50,000 nt of DNA from Symbiodinium natans. Its lineage: Eukaryota; Sar; Dinophyceae; Suessiales; Symbiodiniaceae. The notes below the pieces were generated by a model, which worked only from the letters and a program-made list of their open reading frames with translations, was not told the DNA's origin and ran no database searches. Made by a program: the position numbers and the translations under genes. The stretch lies in NCBI GenBank assembly GCA_905221605.1, contig CAJNDS010000891.1, positions 578,288 to 628,287 of the forward strand, written 5' to 3'. Within the stretch, counting starts at the first letter, position 1, and the number at the start of each line of letters is the position of its first letter. This document shows positions 22,717 to 31,704 of the stretch, in pieces.

Positions 22717-25700
22717 TTTAGCTGCGACTCATTGAATGGTAGGCACTCAACTGTCGAGTCCCCAGCGCGACCTAGGGACAAAGGTCTCCTGGGTTGGTTG
22801 AAATGTGGAGCCCTCGACGGCCAAACCCTATCCTAAACCCTAAACCCTAAACCCTAAACCCTAAACCCTAAACCCTAAACCCTAAACCCTAAACCCTAAA
22901 CCCTAAACCCTAAACCCTAAACCCTAAACTAACCACATAGGGGCCCGATGGTCAAGACAGCACATTCTGCGTGCAGAAGCCTTCGTGCAGAAACGATATA
23001 CGCCCATGGTCCAAGTTGATGGCCCAACAGATCAGACATCCGCACAGAACCCAAAACCCCACCAGCCTGCACATAAACTCTCACCCTAAACCCTTAACCC
23101 GAAACCCTAAACCCACAAACCATGAACCCACGAACCAACAAAACAGGTCAATGAACAACTATGAGGATGTGGGAGCTTCTCGGAAATCTGGTGCCTTTTG
23201 GGGATTCCACTATGGTTTCGGAGACAGGGGACCCAAAAAGGGCCCCCGCAGTTAAGAGAACCCCCTCCCATTTGCAAAGGTCTAGGGGTCTGGAAGGGTA
23301 CAGGCATACAGTACAAGAATTTGGGGTTTCGGGTGTCGGGTTCACTGTTGCGTGTATCGGGTTCATGGAGCTTTTCGGCTCACTTTTAAATCCTACCCCC
23401 CAGGCTGCGGGCACTGCGTGGCTTGGCTGGGGGCCCGAGCCGACTGGTTGTCCCTGGGAGAGAGCAGGAGCGATTCTGGCCCGGTCGCCTGATGCTGCTT
23501 GAAAAAGGTTGCATGGAGGGTTTCCCAGACCTCTGGGAGGATCCAAAAAATAGAACAAATAGAGCCCTAGATCACTACTGGGTCATTTTGAGGAACTTTT
23601 AAGGGGATCCATTTTTTTGGATCCTCCAAGGGGTCTGGGTTAGGGTTTAGAGTCTCCTTACTTCTCCAAGAACCAAGGAGAAGAGAAGGTTAAACGATAT
23701 GATTCCTAACCCTAAACCCTAAACCCTAAACCCTAAACCCTAAACCCTAAACCCTAAACCCTAAACCCTAAACCCTAAACCCTAAACCCTAAACCCTAAA
23801 CCCTAAACCCTAAACCCTAACCTAGACTCTGCTTTGAAGTAGGTAGTAGGGACGTAGGGTTTAGGGCTAAGGATTTAGAGTTTAGGGTTCAGAGTAGTTG
23901 CTTCTCGAACACCCAAGGGAAAGAAAAGGCTAAACTTTATGATTCCTACTAGGTAAGAAAACTCGAATAGTGTAGAATGCGCTCTTGGCTAAGTAAGTGA
24001 GTGTAGGGTTTTGGGCTTAGGATTTAGAGTTTAGGGTTTAAAGTTTAGGGTCTATAGGGCTTGGGGGATAGGACTTAGGATTGAAAACATTAGCACCCCA
24101 GCCCAAAAAGTAGTTCTCCACGTACCTACATGAGGAAAAAATGGGCCTCCTACTTATGAACGTTTGGGCCAAAGTATATAACAATATGGTACATGGACCC
24201 TTAGGGTCTTGAACCCTGAACCCCTAGACAAAAGCCTAGCTCCTAAATGCCGCTTGGACCGTCCTCAGCGACTGCTTGCAATAAACTCCTAAACCCTAAA
24301 CCCCTAAACCCCAAATCCTAAACCCTAAACCCTAATCCCCCTCGCATAGACCGACCCCCACCCTACAAGAGTGTCCTCTGTTTTGGAGGAGCTCTTCCAC
24401 CTCTTTGACCCAATAGTAGTCTAGGGTACTACTTGTGGGTTGTAGCAATCGAGGTAGTTGAGGTCCACCGCGAGCGGCGTGCCTCCCCGGCCGTCTTACC
24501 CTAAACCCTAGACCATGAACCATTTCCCTAAACCCTGAACCCTGAACCCTGAACCCTGAACCCTGAACTCTAAACCCTAAACCCTAGACCCTAAAGCAAC
24601 CAAACCCTGAACCCTGACCCCTGAACCCTACACCCCTAAACCTCCAAATTAAACCCTAATCTTCAAGATCCGCAGAGGACGGCACCCTAAACCCTAAGCC
24701 TTAAACCCTGAGCCCCCAAGCCCTGATGAGTCCCAACCCAAACGCCCAAAACACAAAGCACCCAACGCCCACTAAAGCCCAAAGCCTACACTCCTAAAAC
24801 CTAAACCAAAAAGCACCCAGAAACCCAACTAAACCCCTAAACCCCTAAACCCCTAAACCCTAAACCCTAAACCCTAAACCCTAAACCCTAAACCCTAAAC
24901 CCTAAACCCTAAACCCTAAACCCTAAACCCTAAACCCTAAACCCAACTAAACCCCAAAACCCCTAACCCCAAACACCTTAAGACCGAAGCCCAACACCCG
25001 AAGACCCCAAGCACTTAACCCTTGGCCTGAACTTGTGGCCGATCCGACAGCCCAGCCAAGGCCGGCGTCACCTCGATCCAGCCCACTGTTGGGGGAGGCT
25101 TGGGGCTTAGGGCTTAGGGTTTAGGGTTTAGGGTTTAGGGTTTAGGGTTTAGGGTTTAGGGCTTGGTTTGGGGGAGGGTTTGGGGCTTGGGGTTTCCGGG
25201 TTTGGGGTTTAGGGTGAATAACTGCCGCTGCTTCCCCCAAAGAGCCCAATATCACTTAATTAGCGAATATGGGTTATATTTTATATAGGGATACTTAATC
25301 TGATTTAAGGTATATTCCTTAATTAAGGGGCATTGGACAAGACACCTCCAGCGTCCTGGAAGGACGCCTGAAACAAACCAAGCCCTACCCGAAACCCCAA
25401 ACCTTGGGATGGTTAATTCGGGTTTAAGTTCAGGGTTTATAGGGTTTAGGGTTTGGGGTTTAGGGTTGGGATGTTCCCCTTCTACTAACATTCGAGTGCC
25501 CCCTACTATAATCCCTGTTAGGGACCGTGAGTTTGGGGGACATCCCAGCCTAAACCATACAAAACCCAAAACCTACCCTAAATGCAACCCTGTGGAACCT
25601 AAACTCCCGAAACTTGACAAAGAGAGAAAACCCCATCCCTAGTTAAACCTAAACCCTAAACCCTAAACCCTAAACCCTTTTGAACTAGTTCCTGGGGGGA

Positions 25701-26097
25701 ACATCCCAAAGAATGATCCCAAGGCCGTGACGCACACCAGGGACAGGCGCTGGCCCCAGCCGCCCGGCACGTCGGAGCGAGTGATGTCAACTGTTTGGCC
25801 TGCACGGTGCACGTCAGTTCCCTGGGAGTCGAAACTCCCCCTTAGAACCTTGACACAAACATGTAAGTTTCAATATTCCCTTGGAGTTTGCAAGTTATTT
25901 CCCCTCTTTCACCTCTATAACAGCATCAATAGTGAGTATAACCCCTTGGGTTTTTCCATAACATGAAATCAAAACCAGACCTTTACAAGAGCATCAATAT
26001 TAAGTATAATCCCTTGGGATTTATATAATTGCGAGTGTGTGGCTCGTGGGGACTCTATGAAACCTCCTCAATTAAAAGCCTGAAACAAATCTGCCAG
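22717..26097. repeat. Left flank of the provirus: repeat mosaic without a gene
   Basis: CCCTAAA arrays at about 22823-22930 (about 14 units), 23706-23821 (about 16 units) and 24829-24945. Dispersed repeat A copies lie at 23656-23707 and 23896-23996, a TTTAGGG block at about 25115-25160 and a partial family-2 MITE at about 25235-25350. At 25922-25950 and 25990-26018 an approximately 29-bp motif (AGCATCAATA...GTATAA...CCCTTGGG) is directly repeated. The last 100 bases before the insertion are unique. No gene was recognised. Confidence 0.65.
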
Positions 26098-26102
26098 GAA
26101 AC
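26098..26102. repeat. Target-site duplication GAAAC, left
   Basis: Five bases, GAAAC, precede the left terminus and recur after the right terminus at 46633-46637. The match breaks on both sides, so the length is exactly 5 bp. That is within the 4-6 bp range made by retroviral-type (rve) integrases, such as the one encoded inside. Confidence 0.85.
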
Positions 26103-26509
26103 AGTTAGGGTTGGGCTGGCCTCACATTTTTTTCACCCGCCGAACGCCTCACACGTTTTTTTGCTAGGGTCTACCCTACGTTTTCCAATTTCCAACAATT
26201 TTTTCCTCATTTTTGACATCCGACCCTCAACCATTCCTAACAAAAATTTCAATAAAAAATTAATAATTTTATGATAAAAAATATAAAAAAATTTCATCAT
26301 AAAATTTATCAAAATTTTCATAAAAAATATTTTCCAAAATTTTCATAAAAATAATATTTCAATTTTTTCAAAAAATAAATTTTCCAAAATTTCATAAAAA
26401 TAATATTTCCAAAATTTCATAAAAATATTTTTCAAAATTTTCGTCATAAAAATCTTCCAAAAAATATTTGTTGAAAAATTGTATTTTTATAAATTATCTT
26501 TGTAAAAAA
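26103..26509. repeat. Left terminal inverted repeat
   Basis: About 407 bp, matching the reverse complement of 46227-46632 with a few substitutions and single-base indels in A/T runs. The outer 130 bases are mixed in composition (GGGCTGGCCTCACATTTTTT). The inner part is very AT-rich with degenerate repeats of about 25 bp of the TTTTCATAAAAATAATATTT type. The first bases (AGTTAGGGTTGGG) resemble a telomere unit. No gene lies inside; open frames here are shadows. Confidence 0.92.
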
Positions 26510-26620
26510 ACTTTGTAAAATTTGTTTCACAAATTTCAGCATAAATTTTTATCAAAATTTATTGTAAAGATTTTATCAAAAATTGTTGTAAAAATCCTTG
26601 TAAAAATCATGAACTAATAT
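26510..26620. other. AT-rich spacer between left TIR and first gene
   Basis: About 110 bases of A/T-rich sequence with repeated TTGTAAAAAT(C/T) motifs, similar in style to the inner TIR but without a counterpart at the right end. The first gene ends here on the minus strand. Confidence 0.6.
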
Positions 26621-26990
26621 TTATATTTCCAGATCTTCAAGCTCTTTTAAGATTACATTGTTTTGATGCATTTTTGATTTTTCATGTTGTGATTTTTTGT
26701 AATGTTTTACATCATAATTACAAAATGGACAATGATATATTATTTTCATATATTCTTTTCTATGTGCTTCTATCTTTTCCTTATTATCCTGATTGTATTG
26801 TTTTTTACGTTCTGCTATTTGCTCCTTATGATTTTCACTGTATTGCTTCACTCTGTTTTTTCACTTTTTCTCGGTTTTCATTGTTGTATCTTATTTGACG
26901 GTTTCTACAATAATTACACATTTTATATTCATCTGTAAAATCATATAGTTGTCTTGTTCTATTGCAACTGTTGCAAAACTTTGCCGACAT
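26621..26990 (-). pseudogene. Zinc-finger protein with GIY-YIG-type tail, frameshifted
   Basis: The first ATG with a good context is at 26990, just downstream of TATATAGTATATA. The N-part carries two CxxC pairs (CNSC, CNYC). The middle is a charged repeat of the kind NxxNKEKxxxxxKxY. The C-part has CPFC followed by QHEKSKMHQ, an H-x5-H zinc-finger-like end. The frame shifts by +1 near an A6 run at about 26862 (the upstream frame stops at 26835, the downstream frame continues to 26621). The tail resembles the C-terminus of the GIY-YIG protein at 35635-36243 (KHQRSNIHQ). It is either a broken copy, a homopolymer error or a recoded gene. By analogy it may bind nucleic acid. Confidence 0.6.
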
Positions 26991-27059
26991 TATATAGTAT
27001 ATACTGTTATATGGCATTATCTCTTTAAGCGTTTACCATATACCATAATGATGTTTAGA

Positions 27060-27284
27060 TTATAGCGCGTGTTTTGTTTTTAAATAACCCTGTAAATCAT
27101 TCAGTTCTCTTCGTATATTTTTAATATATTCATCATCTATGAATGTTGTGTTAGAATTCTTTTTCATTGTTATCAGTATATCTTCTTGTCTTTTTAATAT
27201 TAAATATTTTTTCATTGCATATTCATCATATAAGTTATCTAGTTCTTTTTCAAATACCTCTTTATAATTGTCTTTATCCGTCAT
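27060..27284 (-). CDS. Small helical protein, unknown function
   Basis: 74 residues starting MTDKDNYKEVFEKELDNLYD; charged, lysine/glutamate-rich and predicted helical, without cysteines or membrane segments. The start ATG lies directly beneath an alternating AT run (27285-27300) that is part of a repeated promoter-like module also found before the next gene (27570-27630). It is the second of the leftward genes. No family was recognised. The upstream TATA module and compact spacing support a real gene. Confidence 0.65.
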   Translation of the reverse strand: MTDKDNYKEVFEKELDNLYDEYAMKKYLILKRQEDILITMKKNSNTTFIDDEYIKNIRRELNDLQGYLKTKHAL

Positions 27285-27340
27285 ATATATATATATATAA
27301 TACTATATATTTTTCTTTTTAAAACTTTTAAAACTTTTAA
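27284..27340 (-). promoter_or_regulatory. Repeated AT promoter-like module, copy 1
   Basis: An alternating TA run, TAATACTATATATTTT, then TTTTAAAACTTTTAAAACTT. Nearly the same 55-base arrangement recurs at 27570-27630, each time directly upstream of a minus-strand ATG. Here it also encodes the last residues (KSFKSFKKKNI) of the preceding gene. It is a likely TATA-type promoter (inference). Confidence 0.55.
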
Positions 27341-27569
27341 TTATTATTTCATATAATTCTATTAATTCTTTTTGAAGCTCAATTTGTTTTTCTAAATATT
27401 TCATTTCCTTATCTAAATGTTCCTGTTCTTCCTTTTCTACAACGCATTTTTGTTTAATTTCCTCAATTTTGCTTATCCTACTTTCTTTGATGATTTCTAG
27501 CTTTTCTAATTCGTGCTTTGCTTGTTTGTAAAGAATTTCAAACAATTCATCTTGAACCGATTTTTTCAT
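27303..27569 (-). CDS. Coiled-coil protein, unknown function
   Basis: 88 residues, almost entirely a charged coiled coil (for example KQAKHELEKLEIIKESRISK and HLDKEMKYLEKQIELQKELI), with one cysteine and a basic C-terminus rich in K and F. The start at 27569 sits just below the repeated TATA module. Its 3' end lies within the promoter module of the next gene, so the two are tightly packed. No family was recognised. A scaffold or virion-assembly role is only a guess from its place beside structural genes. Confidence 0.7.
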   Translation of the reverse strand: MKKSVQDELFEILYKQAKHELEKLEIIKESRISKIEEIKQKCVVEKEEQEHLDKEMKYLEKQIELQKELIELYEIIIKSFKSFKKKNI

Positions 27570-27630
27570 CTATATATATATATATAATACTATATATTTT
27601 AGTTTTTAAAACTTTTAAAACTTTTGAAAA
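27570..27630 (-). promoter_or_regulatory. Repeated AT promoter-like module, copy 2
   Basis: A TATATATATATATATAATAC run and TATATATTTTAG, followed by TTTTTAAAACTTTTAAAACT. It matches the module at 27284-27340 and precedes the ATG at 27569. Confidence 0.55.
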
Positions 27631-27633
27631 AAT

Positions 27634-27672
27634 AAATATTTCAATAAAGAATAATAATTTACTGAAATATTT
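27634..27672. terminator. Hairpin downstream of the proline-rich gene
   Basis: AAATATTTCA at 27634-27643 is complemented by TGAAATATTT at 27663-27672. It lies 12 bases past the stop codon of the gene ending at 27684, a position typical of transcript-end hairpins in large DNA viruses of protists. The function is inferred. Confidence 0.45.
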
Positions 27673-27683
27673 TGAAGCTTATA

Positions 27684-29000
27684 TTATTTTCTGAATATAT
27701 GTTGTCTATACAAATCTTTGAGTTCTTTCAGATATTGTTTTTTCATTTCTTTATCTCCCGCTGACCTGATCCAATTGTTATATATACTTTTATAGCTTCT
27801 GTAAGTTTTAGTATTTATAGTATTTCTGTTGTTAGCTTCTTCGAATACTTCTCTCAATTTTTGAATACCTATTTTGCTTGGAATGATTAATGTAGGTGAT
27901 GCCATATCCTGCTCTTCTGTTGTTCCTTCCTTCAAATTTGTTTTTCTGGTTAAACGGGTTCGTGGGCGTTCATTTTGTGGTGGTGGCGCGTTTCCGCTTG
28001 AACTTGACGAACCGCCTTCTTGAAAATTTGGCTGTGGTGGTGGCGGTGTTTTCGGTGATGGTCTGGGTCTTGCTTTTGTTCTCGGCTCTGTTGGTCGCTG
28101 TGGTATTGGACGTGGTATTGGTGGTAATTCTGCTAGCGTAGGTTGGCTTGATGATGCAATCGGTAAAGGTTGTTGTGTAGCACCGACGTTAGGTTGATGT
28201 GGTTGTAAAACTATTGAAGGTTGTAAATATTCCATGTTTGGAATTGGCATTGGGTCATAAGTTGTAAACTGACCCGCGCGAGGATCTCCTGAAAAGTCTA
28301 ATAGCTGTCTGGGGGGCGGGTTTATTCTCCTCATTAATGTCTCGCCTAAGGCTTGCGCGGCTTCCTGTGTAAGTCCAGCGAACGCGGCAGAAGTAAAATC
28401 CATACCGGAAATCATATTACCCGCAACATTGCCCCCTACTCGTAATGCCCCGCTTCCTAAACTTAATGCCCCGCTTCCTAAACTCCGAAGAATGCCCGAA
28501 CCGCCTTCTTCCTCTCTTTCTAACTGTTGTTGGTGCGCTTGATTGATTGCTTGTTGGTTGCCTTGATGCGCGGTTGCTACGTTTCCTAATGTTTCATCGA
28601 TTTGAAACAATTGTTGCTCGGGGGGTGTGCCGTATTCTTCAATAAAAGACATATTGTCGGTGTCCGTTGCAATACGAAACATTTCTGGCGATCTGGGTTG
28701 TTCTGGTTCTGGGCGGTCGTGCTCTGTAAATAATGCTCTATGTGTAAAATTGTTATCGCTAGCGTATTCGCGTAGCATATGATCCCTAACAATTCTTTCG
28801 GCAATTTGTTTTTCTTGAACTTTTAATTTGTCCAAATGATCTTTTCCATCAAAACGAGTTCCTTTGTTGCTTTGTTTATAGAATACAGCATCTCTATTAG
28901 GAAAGGGTTTTAATGCTTCTTCGTCGTCATTAACCAGCTCCAAAATATCTTCATATCTAGATCTTCTGTGAAATTGTATACCAGCGTTTTTAACTACCAT
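27684..29000 (-). CDS. Large proline-rich protein, probable virion-associated
   Basis: 438 residues. The N-terminal region (1-160) is charged and starts MVVKNAGIQFHRRSRYEDIL. Residues 168-225 form a Gly/Ala-rich, weakly hydrophobic segment with a duplicated LGSGAL motif (21-bp DNA repeat near 28445-28490). Residues 226-350 are rich in proline and glutamine with a serine run (SSSSSG at 331-336). The C-terminus (375-438) is a basic helical domain ending LKDLYRQHIFRK. The start ATG at 29000 follows a TATATA element. The family was not recognised. Size, low complexity and position next to the penton and MCP suggest an internal virion or membrane-interacting protein, but this is inference. Confidence 0.7.
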   Translation of the reverse strand: MVVKNAGIQFHRRSRYEDILELVNDDEEALKPFPNRDAVFYKQSNKGTRFDGKDHLDKLKVQEKQIAERIVRDHMLREYASDNNFTHRALFTEHDRPEPEQPRSPEMFRIATDTDNMSFIEEYGTPPEQQLFQIDETLGNVATAHQGNQQAINQAHQQQLEREEEGGSGILRSLGSGALSLGSGALRVGGNVAGNMISGMDFTSAAFAGLTQEAAQALGETLMRRINPPPRQLLDFSGDPRAGQFTTYDPMPIPNMEYLQPSIVLQPHQPNVGATQQPLPIASSSQPTLAELPPIPRPIPQRPTEPRTKARPRPSPKTPPPPQPNFQEGGSSSSSGNAPPPQNERPRTRLTRKTNLKEGTTEEQDMASPTLIIPSKIGIQKLREVFEEANNRNTINTKTYRSYKSIYNNWIRSAGDKEMKKQYLKELKDLYRQHIFRK

Positions 29001-29018
29001 TCTTTTTTATATATTGTT

Positions 29019-29360
29019 TTAGAAAATAGTCTCGCTTAACTCGCTTAATGTGTCATATCTTTTTCTGAGATGTTCCAGAGAAGTCTCGGGTATTCTTGGA
29101 TTATGCATTTCCCCTTTCAATCTTGACATCTCACTTTCATAATTTGCTTTCATCTGACCCTCTAACAATCTACGCTTAAGCGCTATGTTTTTTTCTTTTG
29201 CCTCTCTCGCTTCCAGTTGCTTTTTCAAATTCAGTAGATAATCAATATTTTGTTGCCGATAAACCAGATCTTCGGGTGAATTCACGACGGGATTATGTAA
29301 TGATTTTTTCTTATGCATTTTTTTGTTTTTCTGAAATTTGAACCTATTATATAGAACCAT
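29019..29360 (-). CDS. Basic coiled-coil protein, unknown function
   Basis: 113 residues. A basic N-terminus (residues 1-24, many K) is followed by a long coiled coil (for example NIDYLLNLKKQLEAREAKEK) and a C-terminal helix (SLEHLRKRYDTLSELSETIF). The start at 29360 is used here; an internal ATG (MHKKKS, residue 15) is also possible. It is separated by 18 bases from the gene downstream and 12 from the one upstream, with TATATA motifs in between. No recognised family. Confidence 0.65.
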   Translation of the reverse strand: MVLYNRFKFQKNKKMHKKKSLHNPVVNSPEDLVYRQQNIDYLLNLKKQLEAREAKEKNIALKRRLLEGQMKANYESEMSRLKGEMHNPRIPETSLEHLRKRYDTLSELSETIF

Positions 29361-29372
29361 TTGTATATATTA

Positions 29373-29924
29373 TTATTTAGATTTTTTACTTCTTGATTGA
29401 AACATGGCTTTGCACATATTATCAGATTTTTCCTGTCTTCTTCTCAAAATTTCGGCGTTCATTGATTTCATTTGTAGTTGCAATAATTGTTGTTGCGTTA
29501 AATTTGCATAAGGATTTGAAAATTGTTGCGGTTGCACTGGCGGAATTGCTTTTGTAACAGGCGGTTGTTGCTCTTGATATTGTGGCGGTGCCACTGAATT
29601 ATTTTCATTATGTTCCGGTGCGAGAGGTTCAACGTTTATTTTTGCCTTGGTTCTAGGCGCTTGTCTTTTTACTGGTTTATCAATAATATTACTTGGTTTC
29701 TTTTCGCATTTTTCAGGATGCGTATATCTCAACGTTTTTATAGTCATCGTTTTTTTACAGTCCCTACATTCAGCAGGTTCTTTTACAACGTCACGAATTT
29801 TAACTCGTTTAGCTTCATCCTTTTCCGGTTCAGGCATTGGTGCTTCGGTTTCAGGTTGCGCTTCGGTTGCTTCGTTTTCAGGTTCATCATTGACTGCTAC
29901 AATTTCCGAGCTTTGATCTGTCAT
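29373..29924 (-). CDS. Acidic/proline-rich protein with zinc-knuckle-like motif
   Basis: 183 residues. The N-terminus (1-45) is acidic and proline-rich. Residues about 54-73 contain CRDC followed by a THPEKC end (C-x2-C...H-x3-C), a likely single zinc-binding module. Residues 75-135 are proline/glutamine-rich and disordered. The C-terminal third has a glutamine-rich helix (LTQQQLLQLQMKSMNAEILR) and ends in a basic tail (SRSKKSK). The ATG at 29924 is preceded by TATATATATTG. It has no recognised homologue and may be an adaptor or nucleic-acid-binding virion protein. Confidence 0.65.
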   Translation of the reverse strand: MTDQSSEIVAVNDEPENEATEAQPETEAPMPEPEKDEAKRVKIRDVVKEPAECRDCKKTMTIKTLRYTHPEKCEKKPSNIIDKPVKRQAPRTKAKINVEPLAPEHNENNSVAPPQYQEQQPPVTKAIPPVQPQQFSNPYANLTQQQLLQLQMKSMNAEILRRRQEKSDNMCKAMFQSRSKKSK

Positions 29925-29957
29925 ATATATATTGTTCTATATATTTTCTATTACGTT

Positions 29958-30827
29958 TCATGTAGCATCGCTATTATGGAAGAGGAGGCTAAAACTCAAA
30001 TCGACGCCGTTGAAGTCGATAAGGTTGCCCGTTTCATCGGTTATTCTAAAAGTTAGTCGTCTTATTGAACGACGCGAGACATTAACATAATCGTAATCTG
30101 TAACGCCGTAGGGATCATTTATAATACCTGCGAAGGAAGCATTGACAGGAACTTTTTTTACGATCGCGTTTGAAAAAGACGAAGGACTATGAAAATTATT
30201 ATTTGACAGTTCCGGACACGATATGTATAGGTCTTGGTGATGGAGAAGCTTAATAAAACCGGTAGTCCATGGAGCCGACGAAGTGAAACTATCGCCTACC
30301 GTAACGTTAAAACTTAACACTTCATTTATAGAGTTTAAATTATTAAGATCTACACTGTTGGAAAACGAACCTACGAAAGATGGAACGTCGGCATCAGTTA
30401 AGGGAATAAAAAGCACCTCTGTATAATTTGAGGATACCGTCATCTTATTTGATATCGTGTTGTATGTGACGGTATAGGAACTTGACCGACCGCCACTATC
30501 AAAGAAAAAATTCAGTTGTGTCTGAATTGCATTTGCTAATTCCGGCGGTGAGTAATTTCCCACTGGTATTTCAATACGCCTATACGTTATGCCTTGCGGT
30601 GAAGCTGGTGCGATGATCTGATGTCTAAAATATAGATTTTGATTATTTGTGTTTATTGAATACCACGTATTCGGAATGGCTAACTCGTGAACTTGCATAA
30701 TAGTGCCATCGGGTATTTCAAAGGTTTCCCTTAATTCAATTTGAAAGTCGCTTATTCCACGACTGTTTGAAGTGCGGTATTTTGAATTTACATAAACTTT
30801 TTTATACGTCAATGGTCTGATACTCAT
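29958..30827 (-). CDS. Penton / minor capsid protein
   Basis: 289 residues, the vertex protein with a jelly-roll fold in PLVs, Polintons and virophages. Near the N-terminus it has VYVNSKYRTSNSRGISDFQI, the characteristic region of this family, then HELAIPNTWYSIN, NYSPPELANAIQ and a C-terminal half with QDLYISCPELSN, a typical PLV penton motif. The frame extends upstream to 30944, but the extension is hydrophobic and reads through the promoter, so I choose ATG 30827 (MSIRPLTYKK). It is divergent from the lipase-like gene at 30881 and close to the MCP, as usual for the morphogenetic module. Confidence 0.88.
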   Translation of the reverse strand: MSIRPLTYKKVYVNSKYRTSNSRGISDFQIELRETFEIPDGTIMQVHELAIPNTWYSINTNNQNLYFRHQIIAPASPQGITYRRIEIPVGNYSPPELANAIQTQLNFFFDSGGRSSSYTVTYNTISNKMTVSSNYTEVLFIPLTDADVPSFVGSFSNSVDLNNLNSINEVLSFNVTVGDSFTSSAPWTTGFIKLLHHQDLYISCPELSNNNFHSPSSFSNAIVKKVPVNASFAGIINDPYGVTDYDYVNVSRRSIRRLTFRITDETGNLIDFNGVDLSFSLLFHNSDAT

Positions 30828-30880
30828 AATATTGTTATATAATATAATTGATATAAATAATTTATAATCTTTTTTATATA
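30828..30880. promoter_or_regulatory. Divergent promoter between penton and lipase
   Basis: 53 bases, nearly all A/T, containing TTATATAATATAA (a palindrome) and TTTTTTATATA directly before the plus-strand ATG. It must serve both directions because no other space is available. Its promoter nature is inferred from position and TATA-like content. Confidence 0.6.
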
Positions 30881-31423
30881 ATGTCAAAAATACAATCGCA
30901 ACTAAATACGATGCTAGAAAGTAACGGCAAAATTTCAAATTCACAGGGTATTAAATATGCTTACGATCGTGATAATAAAATTTTTGTTAAAGGAAATAAA
31001 ATGTATGTTGGAGGAACAACCAGCGCTGTTAATTGGTTAGAAAACTTAACAAAGCTCCCTTTTGGTGTATTAGGTGGCGTCCGTGATATGGAACGATACA
31101 TTGAAGCGAAGCGAGTATTGCAGGATAACCCGCAAATAACGGAGTTGGTCGGACATAGTCAGGCAGGTCCAGTTGTTTTAACGCTTGCAAAAGATTTTCC
31201 AGATAGAAGTTTAAGAACGAGAACATATAACAGCCCTACATTCAGTTTAGGTTTTAACCCTAACACGGAAGAACATAAAAGATTTAGAAAAGTTGGAGAT
31301 TTGGTAAGTGCTTTCGATGGAGGTGCTATGAATGTATATACTGATAGTCTAAACCCTTTAAAAAATCATGACATAAGCGCATTTGATGGAGTTAGTGAGA
31401 CACTACCACCTGATGAAAAATGA
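30881..31423 (+). CDS. Lipase-like alpha/beta hydrolase
   Basis: 180 residues. It has a serine-nucleophile elbow GHSQAG (91-96, Ser93) after a hydrophobic strand-like ITELV. Asp140 (KVGDLVSAFDG) and His163 (KNHDISAFDG) are at spacings expected for the Ser-Asp-His triad of class 3 (Lipase_3) lipases. It is short for the family and lacks a signal peptide, so it may act from inside the virion, for instance on host membranes during entry or exit (inference). It sits between the divergent penton and the MCP, within the virion gene block. An inactive hydrolase fold is possible, but all three candidate residues are present. Confidence 0.72.
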   Translation: MSKIQSQLNTMLESNGKISNSQGIKYAYDRDNKIFVKGNKMYVGGTTSAVNWLENLTKLPFGVLGGVRDMERYIEAKRVLQDNPQITELVGHSQAGPVVLTLAKDFPDRSLRTRTYNSPTFSLGFNPNTEEHKRFRKVGDLVSAFDGGAMNVYTDSLNPLKNHDISAFDGVSETLPPDEK

Positions 31424-31445
31424 TTTTCCTAAATAATATAATAGA

Positions 31446-31694
31446 ATGCTTAATAAGGTCAGGAAACCGAAGGAACAAACACGGGTAGGAAAAGCCCCCG
31501 AAAACGTCCAATTTAAAAACAAGCTTACGAAAAGCATCAACAATTCATCTTATGAAACTATTAGAGGAATTGTTGAAGCCGATGCAACGGCAGTATCACA
31601 ACCGCAATTAGAAAAACCAATTTCAAAAAATATTAACAATTTAAATTCACATAAAAAATATAATAATATTAATAATAAAAAATCTAATAAATAA
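31446..31694 (+). CDS. Small basic protein, unknown function
   Basis: 82 residues starting MLNKVRKPKEQTRVGKAPEN, lysine-rich and asparagine-rich at the C-terminus (NINNLNSHKKYNNIN), without cysteines. It lies between the lipase-like gene and the MCP with 10-22 base gaps, all on the same strand, and an AT-rich sequence precedes it. Its basic character would suit a DNA-condensing or minor virion protein. No family was recognised. Confidence 0.6.
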   Translation: MLNKVRKPKEQTRVGKAPENVQFKNKLTKSINNSSYETIRGIVEADATAVSQPQLEKPISKNINNLNSHKKYNNINNKKSNK

Positions 31695-31704
31695 TATATA
31701 AGTT

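Noticed and set aside
23148-23558. 136-residue minus-strand frame in the host flank
   Set aside because: No recognisable domain, overlaps other frames of similar length on the plus strand, and includes repeat-derived sequence.
26029-26321. Open frames at the left end with the peptide GLASHFFHPPNASHVF
   Set aside because: They lie in the TIR and recur at the right end in the mirrored position; no promoter or family.
29610-30056. 148-residue plus-strand frame
   Set aside because: Antisense shadow of the zinc-knuckle gene (29373-29924) and the penton end; composition is F/S/R-rich as expected for a shadow.
30828-30944. N-terminal extension of the penton frame
   Set aside because: It reads through the divergent promoter into the start of the lipase gene; the ATG at 30827 begins the conserved family sequence.
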